Shown here: positions 20,716-28,732 of the stretch, piece by piece
Layout of the letters: each line of letters begins with the position of its first letter
How positions within the stretch are numbered: position 1 is the first letter of the stretch
Program-made: the position numbers and the translations under genes
Notes under the pieces: model-generated
Told to the model about the DNA's origin: nothing
The model's input: only the letters and a program-made list of their open reading frames with translations
The model's database searches: none
NCBI GenBank assembly: GCA_021628825.1
Contig: JAJXRY010000002.1
Coordinates: 1,370,830 to 1,434,829 of the forward strand
DNA: 64,000 nt
DNA from: Lachnospiraceae bacterium
Lineage (GTDB): Bacteria; Bacillota; Clostridia; Lachnospirales; Lachnospiraceae
Reading direction: 5' to 3'

Positions 20716-22009
20716 ATGAAAAAATTATCAGCTCTATTTTGTATAGGAACGATGATGCTTGGAATAATGGGCTGCAGTGCCGGTAAGCAGATTACAGAAT
20801 TACCGGAAGACACCACGGTAATCCTTGAAGATACGGAAGACGGAATGTCGGAAGAAGCCGGCAGCAGTGAAGAGGAACAAAAATACGGATACTGCGGAAA
20901 CAACAGACCTTAACGAAGGGCAGAAAATTAAAAAAATGACCAGCTCTGGCAGACTGCTTATAAAGCTTTAATGAAAGATCTGGTAAGTGGTAATTTCGGA
21001 GAGGATATTCCTTTCTTTGGCTATCTGCCCGGAGATTCGGAGTATGACCAGTTAATGGAATATGGTTATGGCGTGGACGGCTATTATCTTTATGATGTAG
21101 ATAAGGATGACGTGCCGGAGCTTATGGTAAAAATTTGGTACCTGCGAAGCAGATTATGATGGCCGGTTATATACGTTTGACGGTGAACATGCAGTATATG
21201 TCGGAGAGTTCCCTCTTGGACATTCCGGTCTGGCAACCTGTCCTTCACAGAATGGGGTGATTCTGAACTATGGACATATGGGCGGCGCTTATATGCAGAA
21301 GATGACTCTTAAGAACGGGGAGCTTGAATTTGAGGAGCTTCTGTCGGAAACACTGGGAGATGATCCGTATGCGTCTTATACCCTTCCGGGAGAAGTGATT
21401 CCGGGAGCGGACATCCTTTCAGAGATGAAACCGGAAGATACACTTCCGATTGATACATATCGAATCTGGATTCAGAATCTTGAGGCAGATGTAGAACCAA
21501 CTACTGTGGAGGATGAGAGTCTGGAACAGAGGTATCTTACTACCATTTTACAGAATGGAACCGTTGTTGGAATCACGGCGGACGGTTATGGCGGTGATAC
21601 CGGTACATGTACGATGGAAGAATATCTGGGGCCCAATATGGTGGACCAATATTCTGATGCAGGTATGGAGATTGTAGCCTATACCTATATTGATACGAAT
21701 GGGGACGGCTCAGAGGAATGTGTCCTGAGACTCCGTGGAGCAGATCCGGAGGAATCGGATGATTTATCCGGAAAGTGGGTAGTATTAAGTGAGCAGGACG
21801 GCACAATGTATGCCTATTGCATTAATTACCAAATGACCTACACACTGCTGGAAAACGGTGCATTTCGTCCGAACGATGCGTACAGTACGAATAATTTCCG
21901 CATTCTGTTTGATAAAGATCAGTGTTTCCTTTACTATACGGTGTTGGATGAAAAGCACGCCGAACAGGAATGGATCGATATTGCAGTAGAAGAACCGGTT
22001 ATGAAATAG
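20716..22009 (+). CDS. Lipoprotein with DxDxDG calcium-type motifs, tandem copy 2 (frame broken)
   Basis: Paralogue of the preceding gene with lipobox IMGC, an acidic linker, and the same two loops, YDVDKDDVPEL and IDTNGDGSEEC. Long stretches such as TILQNGT..GITADG..GD.GTCTMEEYLGPNMV are shared almost unchanged, and both end DEKHAEQEWIDIAVEE. Here the first loop has Asp instead of Gly at the turn. Frame breaks lie near 20881, 20930 and 21140. AAGGAGGG precedes the start. Function is unknown; a surface calcium-binding sensor or carbohydrate-associated protein is possible. Confidence 0.7.
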
Positions 22010-22028
22010 TAGGAAATGGACAAAGACA

Positions 22029-22740
22029 ATGGCTAAAGCAGAAAATAATTTTTTTCGTGTAGCAGCAGATGGATTTTATGGAGAATTATTTCATCCTGAA
22101 AAGGATTGTTATCCGGGTAAGGCACTCATCTGTTTCAGTGGAAGTGATGGAGGAATAGAACTGGCAAAGGCTCTGGCTGGCGTTTTTCAGGCGCAGGGGC
22201 TGACAACACTGGCACTGGCTTATGTGCTGGAGGAGGGACTGCCGAACCAGTTTTCCAAAGTGCCCCTTGACACCCTTGAGGCGGCAGCGAAACGTCTGCA
22301 TGATATGGGCTATGAAAAGGTAGGAGTATGTGGCATCTCGAAAGGAGCAGAGCTTGCCGGTATGTCAGGGATTTGTCAAGGACAAAGGAACTTCCTTATT
22401 CCGCTTATAGAACGGAAAAGTTTCCGCTCGGTCAGATCCTTTGGAAAAGTATTAGAATCGGGGATGTTACCATGTATGACCTCTATGAGCCGCTGGTGCT
22501 GAATCCGAATCCGGATGCGGTGATTCAGGCAGAGAAGATTATCAAGCGGTTAAGGGAGCACAACTTTGCCTACGATTATCAACACTTAAGCTATGATTAT
22601 GGCGGACATATGTTTGTTCCCATGGAATTTGGACAGACTAAGATGTTCAAGGGTGACCGTGGCAAAAAAACAAAGAAGCCGGTCTGAAAGCACGTCTTGA
22701 TTCCCTTGCGAAAACACTGGAGTTTGTGGCAAAATGGTAA
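22029..22740 (+). pseudogene. Alpha/beta hydrolase of the BAAT/acyl-CoA thioester hydrolase type, internally deleted
   Basis: N-terminal part reads through ALICFSGSDGGIELAKALAG to the nucleophile elbow CGISKGAELAG, then jumps into ELPYSAYRTEKFPLG and the C-terminal region with YDYGGHMFVP (family His). About 40-60 residues expected between elbow and the lid are missing near 22365-22375, and an A7 run near 22663 also breaks the frame. Family members act on acyl-CoA or related esters. Without the missing block the protein should be inactive unless the gap is an assembly error. It starts 20 bp after the lipoprotein pair. Confidence 0.55.
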
Positions 22741-22745
22741 AACGG

Positions 22746-22832
22746 AAAAGCACACGGAGGATTAATTTACTTACCGGGCAGAAGAAACAAGATCTTCTGT
22801 CCGCTGAAGATAATCACCGGTGTGCTTTTTTT
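22746..22832 (+). terminator. Strong terminator with nested hairpin
   Basis: Outer stem AAAAGCACACGG / CCGGTGTGCTTTT followed by T7. An inner stem (GCAGAAG / CTTCTGT) lies in the loop, giving a branched structure of almost 90 nt. Confidence 0.8.
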
Positions 22833-23073
22833 ACTGCCTTCTTGGTGAGAGCAATTTTATAAGAAAAAAATCATTCATATTATCAACACTGATTTTTCTC
22901 ATTGGTATAAAGAGCGCCGGAAATGGAAGCCAGTGGAAAAAAACCTCCGGTTCACCATGACGATTCAGGGAATGGATTTCTCCGTGATTTGACGTAATTG
23001 CTGTTTAATAGATAATGTGTAAAAAAATAGATAAAAATATAATTTGGAATATATTCGGAAAGGAATATCAGTG
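22833..23073. other. Intergenic stretch without recognisable gene
   Basis: About 240 bp of AT-rich DNA. A short open stretch near 22918-22990 (plus strand) has no start or homology I recognise. No clear promoter pair for the CapA gene is visible. Confidence 0.4.
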
Positions 23074-24456
23074 ATGAAGCGATTGCAGCAACGATTATTT
23101 AGAACAAGAATTTACTCCAGCGGGATCGGTTTATGTATCCTGATGCTTGCTTTGCTTTCCGGTTGTGCAGGAGCAGAGAAGACGTTGCTTGATGGTACTT
23201 TACAGGGCAGCCTTCCGGTAGAAAGTACAGGCTTAACGATTCAGAAGACGATTTCTGCTTCAGCAGATTCCGGTCTGGAAGAGGCTGATCCGGCAGATGC
23301 CAATCAGGAAAATTCAGAGGGAAAGTTAGCACAAGGGCTGTCAGAGAATACACTGTCAGAATCCGAAGAGGAAGCAACCGGGGCAGGAACTGAATACAGG
23401 ATTGTGATGGTCGGGGATGTGCTTTTGCACGCACCGGTAGAAGAAAGCTGCAGGAGACCGGATGGAAGCTATAACTATGATTCTTTGTTTGCACATACAA
23501 ATGAGGAAATTTCGGCGGCAGATCTGGCACTTGTGAATCAGGAGGTGATTATCGGCGGCTCTGAACTTGGAATTTCCGGATATCCCTGCTTCAATGCAGA
23601 CTTTAGCCTCTGTGATTCTCTGGCGAGTACCGGATTTAACGTGATCTGTCATGCGACAAATCATGCGCTGGACAAGGGCCGGGCAGGGCTTATAAGCTGT
23701 GCACAGCATTGGAGAGAGCAATATCCACAGATTACTGTTCTGGGGATTCATGATACTGCGGATACCGCAACATCATGTGGTGCTGATCCGGTAATTATCG
23801 AGCTGCCGGAGTTATGCATTGCTGTTTTGAACTATACCTATGGAACGAACGGTATTCCCCTTCCTGAAGACATGCCATATGCGGTAGATCTGCTTAATGA
23901 GGAACAGGTGGCGGCTGATCTTCGCAGAGCAGAGGAACTGGCAGATTTTACCATTGTCTGTCCGCACTGGGGAACAGAATACCGGCTTACCCCGGATGCT
24001 TCACAGGAAAAGTGGGTTCAGATTTTTCTGGAAAACGGTGCGGATCTGGTTCTTGGTACGCATCCCCATGTGATTGAGCCAATCGAATGGGTTACAGATC
24101 CTGAGAATGGTCATGAAATGCTGGTCTATTATTCGCTTGGTAATTTTGTGAACTGGACATCAGGAACCGGTGAAGGTGTTGCAAACCGCATGGTAGGTGG
24201 TATGGCAGAGGTCACTATTACAATGAACGATGTAGGAGAAGCTGAGATTACCGATTATGGAGTACGTCCCTTAGTCAGCCATGTGACAGCAGGATCTGGC
24301 GGCGTGACAACCTATTTTCTGGAGGATTATACACAGGAACTGGAAGCACAAAATGAGATCACCTTACAGGATTCGGATTTTTCCCTGGAATATTGTATTA
24401 ATCTGTGCGATTCCGTATGGGGAGATCTGTGGAAAAAGAGTATTTGTAATTTTTAG
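23074..24456 (+). CDS. CapA/PGA-synthesis-like lipoprotein (metallophosphatase fold)
   Basis: Intact 460-residue lipoprotein. The signal peptide ends in LLSGC and a Ser/Glu-rich linker follows. The CapA domain starts at about residue 117 with RIVMVGDVLLH, continues with ADLALVNQEVIIGG, CHATNHALDKG and CPHWGTEY, and ends near GTHPHVIEP. These are the metal-binding motifs of the CapA/poly-gamma-glutamate synthesis family (calcineurin-like fold). The start at 23074 is preferred to 23044 because it opens a good signal peptide. A role in polysaccharide or poly-gamma-glutamate metabolism at the outer cell face is a family expectation, not shown here. Confidence 0.85.
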   Translation: MKRLQQRLFRTRIYSSGIGLCILMLALLSGCAGAEKTLLDGTLQGSLPVESTGLTIQKTISASADSGLEEADPADANQENSEGKLAQGLSENTLSESEEEATGAGTEYRIVMVGDVLLHAPVEESCRRPDGSYNYDSLFAHTNEEISAADLALVNQEVIIGGSELGISGYPCFNADFSLCDSLASTGFNVICHATNHALDKGRAGLISCAQHWREQYPQITVLGIHDTADTATSCGADPVIIELPELCIAVLNYTYGTNGIPLPEDMPYAVDLLNEEQVAADLRRAEELADFTIVCPHWGTEYRLTPDASQEKWVQIFLENGADLVLGTHPHVIEPIEWVTDPENGHEMLVYYSLGNFVNWTSGTGEGVANRMVGGMAEVTITMNDVGEAEITDYGVRPLVSHVTAGSGGVTTYFLEDYTQELEAQNEITLQDSDFSLEYCINLCDSVWGDLWKKSICNF

Positions 24457-24459
24457 CTA

Positions 24460-24488
24460 TTGACATACGACATTTCGCATGTTATATT
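24460..24488 (+). promoter_or_regulatory. Promoter of the Rpn nuclease transcript
   Basis: Consensus TTGACA, exact 17-bp spacer, TATATT. The transcript would have a leader of roughly 230 nt before the rpn start. Confidence 0.7.
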
Positions 24489-24656
24489 CTTTGCAAAGCA
24501 TATATTTCAAATAAATAAATCTGAATCGTCCGTGTCTGATGCGGATGAATTTCGAAGATATTCATAGAAAGGAACGATACTGAAATACATGCTTTTTAAA
24601 TCACATTCAAACAATTGAAAAAAAGCGGGACGAAGGAAAAACAGACGCTGGTTTGT

Positions 24657-24716
24657 ATGAACAGGGATGAACGTTTATATGGAACGTTGACCGGTTCGTT
24701 TTTTATCTTCCCGTAA
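24657..24716 (+). CDS. Possible 19-residue leader peptide of the rpn gene
   Basis: Short reading MNRDERLYGTLTGSFFIFP ending 12 bp before the rpn start, preceded by GAAGGAAAAA. Its 3' part covers a GC-bearing inverted segment followed by T6, so it may be part of a translation-coupled leader. It could also be chance. Confidence 0.3.
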   Translation: MNRDERLYGTLTGSFFIFP

Positions 24717-24728
24717 AGGGAGGAAGAT

Positions 24729-25823
24729 ATGGGAGAAGTAAAAGTAACCAAAGAAGTGACAGAGGGAGTAACAAAAACAGCAGAAGTAACAGCAAAGGCA
24801 GTAGAAGCAACAGGGAAAACAGTCAAAGAAATAGCAAGAGAAATAAAAGTACAAAGAAATTATAAAGATACGGTAAGCCGGATGCTGTTCCGGGAACCGG
24901 AGAATGCGCTGTCTTTATATAATGCTTTAAATGGAACAAGTTATACGGATGCTTCACAGATTACATTTAATATGTTAGACAATGCAATCTATATGGGGAT
25001 GCAGAATGACATTTCATTTTTGATTATGAATGAAGTCAACCTGTATGAGCATCAGTCTACTTATAATCTGAATATGCCCTTACGGGATTTGTTTTATGTG
25101 GCAGAACTGCTGCAGGTTTATGTGAAAGATCAATCGTTGTACAGTTCCAAATTAATTAAGTTACCAACACCGCATTTTGTGGTATTCTATAATGGAATAG
25201 AAAGCAAACCGGAAAAAGCGGATCCTGAGACTATCGGAAGCATTTGAAGTACCAACGGATGATCCGGAACTGGAATTAAAGGTAACGATACTGAACATTA
25301 ATCCTAAGATGAATGAAGAATTGAAGGGAAAATGTCCGGTGTTAAAGCAATATACACAGTATGTAGAGCAGGTCCGGTACAACAGTGCAAATATGCCATT
25401 GGAACAGGCTGTAGAAGAGGCGATCGAATATTGTGTCAGACATGATATATTGAAGGATTTTTTTGTTAAAGCAAAAGAGCAGAGGTAGTCAAGATGAGTA
25501 TTTTTTTGAATATGATGAAGAACGTGAAATTGAGTTGATTCGGAGAGATGAACGTGAAATCGGAGAGCAGATTGGAAAAGAGATCGGACAAGAAATTGGA
25601 GCTCGGAAGGAACGTCAAAATACACAGAAAATCCTGAAAGAAGAGAGACGGAAAGCCCAGCAGGAACTAGACAAAAAGTCAGGAGAATGCTATTCAATCA
25701 ATGATTTCTCTTTGCCGGAGATTGGGTGGAACAAGAGAGCAGGCAATAGAAGAATTACAGGAAAATTATGGTCTGACCAAAGAGAAGGCAGAAGAGAAGG
25801 TAAAGATTTATTGGAAGGAATGA
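24729..25823 (+). CDS. Rpn-family (PD-(D/E)XK) nuclease/putative transposase (frame broken)
   Basis: Recombination-promoting nuclease/transposase of the RpnA type, abundant in Lachnospiraceae. The N-terminus has a Lys/Thr-rich lead-in, then RMLFREPENALSLYNALNG, NDISFLIMNEVNLYEHQST (Asp and Glu of the nuclease fold) and PHFVVFYNG. The C-terminal part is a charged helical tail with EIGEQIGKEIGQEIG repeats and closes ELQENYGLTKEKAEEK before a stop at 25821. Frame breaks are at A5 near 25211, A4 near 25474, T7 near 25500 and around 25680. It could be a mobile-element gene or a domesticated nuclease. No terminal inverted repeats were seen. Confidence 0.78.
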
Positions 25824-25829
25824 GCAAAA

Positions 25830-26185
25830 TCATATCCTGCCGATAACGTTATATATTATTTCTAAATTTCTTGATAAATCATTCATTACTTCCATTCGAT
25901 GCCCTACATTTTTTTCAATATAGCAATTGATGTTTTCAGCTTCGCATAATGACTTTACTATATTCCACTCTATTATTCGGTCCTTTGTTCCTAAAGAAAC
26001 CAAAAAGAATATTATTGTCTTTTTTTAATATATCTAAGGGTATCTTCAATTGGAGTAAAAAAAGTATTAATTGGACATTTAGATTGTATATCTCTTTTAT
26101 TTTACAAGCAACAACTGTTCCAATGCTTTTTGCCAATAAATACGATGTCATCATATTTGCTAAGATTTAATGCATCTAGTACCAT
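25830..26185 (-). pseudogene. N-terminally truncated alpha/beta hydrolase remnant
   Basis: Frame-corrected minus-strand reading contains the nucleophile elbow FIGKSIGTVVACK, then an acid-bearing strand LGTKDRIIEWNIVK and the catalytic His region KNVGHRMEVMND, ending in a stop at 25830-25832. The N-terminal ~70 residues with the oxyanion strand are gone, and the truncation lies next to the tRNA-like repeat at 26201. Homopolymer errors (T7 near 26018, A7 near 26059) also break it. AT content is much higher than in flanking genes, suggesting acquired DNA. Confidence 0.5.
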
Positions 26186-26200
26186 ATAAAAAAACAAAAC

Positions 26201-26220
26201 GCGGAAGATGGGGCTTGAAG
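26201..26220 (-). repeat. Partial copy of tRNA-Leu 3' end (att-like site A)
   Basis: GCGGAAGATGGGGCTTGAAG matches the 3' end of tRNA-Leu at 27921 (GCGGAAGATGGGACTTGAAC) in 18 of 20 positions and in the same orientation. It marks the distal end of an AT-rich block and is a plausible attachment-site remnant. Confidence 0.55.
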
Positions 26221-26379
26221 ATTAAGAGAGTCCTGAAAGTATTGTAGTAGGAGGGGTTCGGCACATCGTTTTTAAGTGTAACTCAGTTTGTAACCAGAAC
26301 TATTACTTTTTTATAAAATAATATTCCTATTTGCATAACTAAACTAATGGAATTATAATCATTCATATAGGAACAGGGG

Positions 26380-26942
26380 GATAAAAAAATAATAAAAATC
26401 ATTACCAATTATTTTAGCAATTTTTAGTTTTTCGTATCTATAACAGGAAATGTCCTCTTATATTCTAAATTGAAATCAGCAAATACAGAGAATCAAAACC
26501 TGAATGCTACTGTATCAGAAATTCAGTCTTCCATGAACAATCTGGAAAACCAGATATCCGAAGTCCAAACAGACCTTTCAGATACAAACACCAAAAACGA
26601 AGAATTACAATCCGAAAATGAATCCCTGCAATCAGAGATAGAGTCATTACAGGCAGAACAAATAGAAAAGGTAAAAAAAGCTGGAACAACAGGAAACAAC
26701 CAAAGTAGAGTTTACAGAAGAGAGATATCAGTACTTTTTCTAAAATGATGCAGGAAGATCCAGAGAATAAAACAGGCTGGCAGGATGATTATTCTTATGA
26801 TGAGGTAGTAGAATACATAACAAGGGATGTTATGAAAGATATGCCGAGTGGTGGTTCCAGTGGACACATTGATGCTCCTGCTCCCGAAGGAAGTGCACCA
26901 AGTAACGCAAATGAAATTGGTGACGGTGGTATTGATTTTTAG
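26380..26942 (+). CDS. Membrane-anchored coiled-coil protein of the tRNA-Leu island (frame broken)
   Basis: Frame correction gives one N-terminal hydrophobic helix (IITIILAIFSFSYL-like), a coiled coil from about 26470 to 26670 with repeated SEN/LQSE heptads (ENQNLN, NEELQSENESLQSE), and a C-terminal acidic domain with KMMQEDPENKTGWQDD and a Gly/Ser/Pro-rich end. The start codon is not clear; the reading begins near 26380 after a G5 stretch. Breaks lie near 26425 and at a T5 run near 26738. I do not recognise the family. The AT-rich composition and the position inside the island suggest cargo of a mobile element. Confidence 0.45.
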
Positions 26943-27106
26943 TGGACCAAGAGACCCTAGTGGTATAGGTGTAGTTATTCAATAATATGGTGTAATAGGT
27001 GCTTGAATAGTGGTAGAATGTCTGATATGATAAAAAAATAAAGATGTAGGTCAAGAATGACACGTCTATAGTAAAAATTTTTTTATATGTCTTTACAAAA
27101 AAAGTG

Positions 27107-27135
27107 TTGACGTTATGCAAGGCAAATGATAACTT
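27107..27135 (+). promoter_or_regulatory. Promoter of antisense RNA in the toxin locus
   Basis: TTGACG, 17-bp spacer, TAACTT with an extended TG at 27127-27128. It points at the toxin gene from its 3' side. Confidence 0.6.
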
Positions 27136-27141
27136 TATATA

Positions 27142-27251
27142 TGTGAAAAGTAATAAAAAGAGCGTTACCGTAAAGAAACGGTTCGCCCAAGTTAATAGTT
27201 ACTATTTAAAAAAAGCAACCTATTCCTTTGGTCGAGGGCGGTTGCTTTTTT
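27142..27251 (+). ncRNA. Putative type I antitoxin RNA
   Basis: Predicted RNA of about 110 nt from the promoter at 27107. It contains a small hairpin (ACCGT / ACGGT, 27168-27183) and ends in an intrinsic terminator (GCAACC / GGTTGC followed by T6, 27215-27251). The terminator region is antisense to the last ten or so codons of the toxin gene on the other strand, the usual layout of convergent type I toxin-antitoxin pairs. No start codon with a ribosome site is seen in it. Confidence 0.5.
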
Positions 27252-27354
27252 GATGTTTATCTTTTCTGCAAGTCTGAATAATACTGACAAGCGTAACAAT
27301 TATGCTGATAACTGTTACAACAATACCAATGACACTCACAGTAATTTCTGGCAT
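27220..27354 (-). CDS. Holin-like small membrane peptide, putative type I toxin
   Basis: 44-residue peptide with a single hydrophobic helix (residues 4-26, ITVSVIGIVVTVISIIVTLV region) and a basic tail rich in Lys, Arg and His, the standard shape of type I toxins such as TxpA or Fst and of small holin-like toxins. A short upstream reading (27359-27385, MENITKGT) has the strong AGGAGGTGG site, and the toxin ATG lies 4 bp after its stop, so translation may be coupled. The mRNA promoter is at 27480-27508, and the 5' leader has a hairpin (CAAAATG / CATTTTG). The ORF overlaps the antisense RNA terminator. Toxicity is inferred from architecture only. Confidence 0.55.
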   Translation of the reverse strand: MPEITVSVIGIVVTVISIIVTLVSIIQTCRKDKHQKSNRPRPKE

Positions 27355-27358
27355 CAAA

Positions 27359-27385
27359 TTATGTACCTTTCGTTATATTTTCCAT
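27359..27385 (-). CDS. 8-residue leader reading before the toxin
   Basis: ATG 5 bp after a near-perfect Shine-Dalgarno (AGGAGGTGG on the minus strand), reading MENITKGT then stop. Toxin translation would start by reinitiation 4 bp later. A sequencing error joining the two into one longer peptide is possible. Confidence 0.35.
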   Translation of the reverse strand: MENITKGT

Positions 27386-27479
27386 TTGTACCACCTCCTA
27401 AAATACAGGAAGTTCTCAAAATGTCAAACATTTTGGCGAGAGAAGAACCACTACCCGTTTGAGTAACGCTCATTCTTAT

Positions 27480-27508
27480 ATGATACTCTAAGATGGGATT
27501 GAAGTAAA
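27480..27508 (-). promoter_or_regulatory. Promoter of the toxin mRNA
   Basis: On the minus strand TTTACT, 17-bp spacer, TATCAT. It gives a leader of about 85 nt that starts with GAGCGTTAC, a 9-mer also found near the 5' end of the antisense RNA. Confidence 0.5.
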
Positions 27509-27651
27509 CAGAATTATAACAAGAAACATATAAAAATACAAAAACATGAATTTGTAAAGTTTATCAGACCATTTCAAATTAGAAGCTGACTTGAAATTCT
27601 AAATTCCAGTGCACAGGTAAATTCCAAGGTTTTTAGGCTAAACATAACAAT
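27509..27651. other. AT-rich intergenic stretch of the island
   Basis: No gene or structured signal recognised; bases 27520-27650 are A/T-rich and lack a ribosome site. Confidence 0.4.
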
Positions 27652-27749
27652 GTGGAAGATGGGGTGCACGAGGTCCGGTGGACCTCGGTTTTGCACCGAC
27701 CGGAGCGAAGCGGAGACCTTGGACTTCATGATGAAAAATTTGAGAAATT
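27652..27749. repeat. tRNA-end-tagged hairpin module B
   Basis: Begins with GTGGAAGATGGGGTG (variant tRNA-Leu 3' end), then a perfect 8-bp hairpin CGAGGTCC / GGACCTCG followed by GTTTT, then CGACCGGAGCGAAGC and GGAGACCTTGGAC. The same order of parts recurs in module C. Confidence 0.5.
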
Positions 27750-27881
27750 GCGGAAGATGGGGTGAGGAGGAAAGAAAAAAAGGTTCAGGGAACCTTTTTT
27801 TCCTCCGAACTCGACCGACGAGGCATGATCATGCCGAGGAGACCTTGGACCTTGGGTTCAAGGGACTCCTCGGCATAAATC
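27750..27881. repeat. tRNA-end-tagged hairpin module C
   Basis: Begins GCGGAAGATGGGGTG, followed by a terminator-like hairpin (GGTTC / GAACC flanked by A7 and T7, 27775-27801), then CGACCGACGAGG, a palindrome GGCATGATCATGCC and GGAGACCTTGGAC. It mirrors module B with a different hairpin. Confidence 0.5.
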
Positions 27882-27912
27882 AAAAAGACTCAGGTTAAAA
27901 CCTGAGTCTTTT
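27882..27912 (-). terminator. Terminator of tRNA-Leu
   Basis: Perfect 12-bp stem AAAAGACTCAGG / CCTGAGTCTTTT with a 6-nt loop, 8 bp past the tRNA 3' end in the direction of transcription; it can work in both directions. Confidence 0.85.
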
Positions 27913-27919
27913 GATTTTA

Positions 27920-28003
27920 TGCGGAAGATGGGACTTGAACCCACACGGTATTGCTACCACAAGATCCTTAGTCTTGCTCGTCTGCCAGTTCCGACACTTC
28001 CGC
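27920..28003 (-). tRNA. tRNA-Leu (anticodon TAA)
   Basis: 84-nt class II tRNA with acceptor stem GCGGAAG / CTTCCGC, A as discriminator base, anticodon stem CAAGA / TCTTG enclosing loop CTAAGGA (anticodon TAA, read UAA in RNA), a long variable arm and T-loop GGTTCAAGTCC. CCA is not encoded. Copies of its 3' end at 26201, 27652 and 27750 suggest use as an integration target. Confidence 0.93.
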
Positions 28004-28024
28004 TTGACTTACGCCACGAATGAT

Positions 28025-28054
28025 ATATTACCATCTTATATGGTTTTTAGTCAA
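28025..28054 (-). promoter_or_regulatory. Promoter of tRNA-Leu
   Basis: On the minus strand TTGACT, 18-bp spacer, TAATAT, ending about 20 bp before the mature tRNA 5' end. Confidence 0.65.
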
Positions 28055-28074
28055 GAAATTTTTGCAAAAATTTC
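28055..28074 (-). terminator. 20-bp palindrome between DUF6512 gene and tRNA-Leu
   Basis: GAAATTTTTGCAAAAATTTC is a perfect palindrome just past the DUF6512 stop and abutting the tRNA -35 box. It may end the upstream transcript, though it is AT-rich and lacks a separate U-tract. Confidence 0.4.
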
Positions 28075-28082
28075 ACTTTTTC

Positions 28083-28592
28083 TTAAAAACTTTGGAACAG
28101 TCCAATAGCTGGTGGTAAATACGTGAAGAGAACAAAACATAGGAGTAACAGGATAACGGTTATCATAAGCGGGAAGGTAAAGGTACGGAAACGGCATGAG
28201 AGCGTGAGCCGGTACACGATCCGGAAGGCGCACAGGACACTGGCTATAAAGGTTGCAATATCCAGTGCCATTACATTTTTCCCAAGAATGCCGCTGTAGG
28301 TGTAAAAGAACACCGGAATGAGAAAGGTTCCCGCGAGAATTCCACAGCACAGCGCGGATGTGATACAGGGATATTCCTGCTTCAGTCCCTGATTCATATA
28401 AAGCGCATACAGAAACATAGGGAAAAACAAAAGCTTCATATGCTCCCAGGTGGATTCGCTCACCGGTACAAGAAAACCGACCAGCGTGTTTTGTCCGCTC
28501 CAGTCGTACACAAAGTGCGAGATCGTTCCAAGCACGAGGACAAAAACAATTCCAATGATCGTGGTTGATTTTAAAATATTGTCTGAGTTCAT
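28083..28592 (-). CDS. DUF6512 family membrane protein
   Basis: Intact 169-residue protein with five predicted hydrophobic helices. The segment VGFLVPVSESTWEHMKLLFFP is the recognisable family signature: a short amphipathic motif with Glu and His inside an otherwise hydrophobic protein. The function of the family is unknown. It is monocistronic, upstream of tRNA-Leu on the same strand and divergent from the ABC exporter. Confidence 0.75.
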   Translation of the reverse strand: MNSDNILKSTTIIGIVFVLVLGTISHFVYDWSGQNTLVGFLVPVSESTWEHMKLLFFPMFLYALYMNQGLKQEYPCITSALCCGILAGTFLIPVFFYTYSGILGKNVMALDIATFIASVLCAFRIVYRLTLSCRFRTFTFPLMITVILLLLCFVLFTYLPPAIGLFQSF

Positions 28593-28680
28593 AATTTTTC
28601 ATGTTTCTAGTATATGTAAAAAAATCCGGTAATTAGTCCTCAAATACATTATCTTATATCATTAAAAAGTGGAAAAGATA

Positions 28681-28709
28681 TTGACAATCATTAGCGGTTA
28701 GCCTAAACT
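28681..28709 (+). promoter_or_regulatory. Promoter of the ABC exporter operon
   Basis: TTGACA, exact 17-bp spacer, TAAACT. The -10 element is overlapped by an inverted repeat (28696-28713). Confidence 0.7.
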
Positions 28710-28713
28710 AACC
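28696..28713. promoter_or_regulatory. DtxR/IdeR-like operator candidate
   Basis: GGTTAGCCTAAACTAACC, an inverted repeat GGTTAG / CTAACC, closely resembles the iron-dependent DtxR/IdeR consensus (TTAGGTTAGCCTAACCTAA). It covers the -10 box, so a bound repressor would block transcription. A metal-dependent repressor is inferred. Confidence 0.5.
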
Positions 28714-28732
28714 ACAGAGGGAGGATAAAATA

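Noticed and set aside
27250..27462. Plus-strand Asn-rich 70-codon reading across the toxin gene
   Set aside because: It starts inside the antisense-RNA terminator and has no ribosome site; the minus-strand peptide has better signals.
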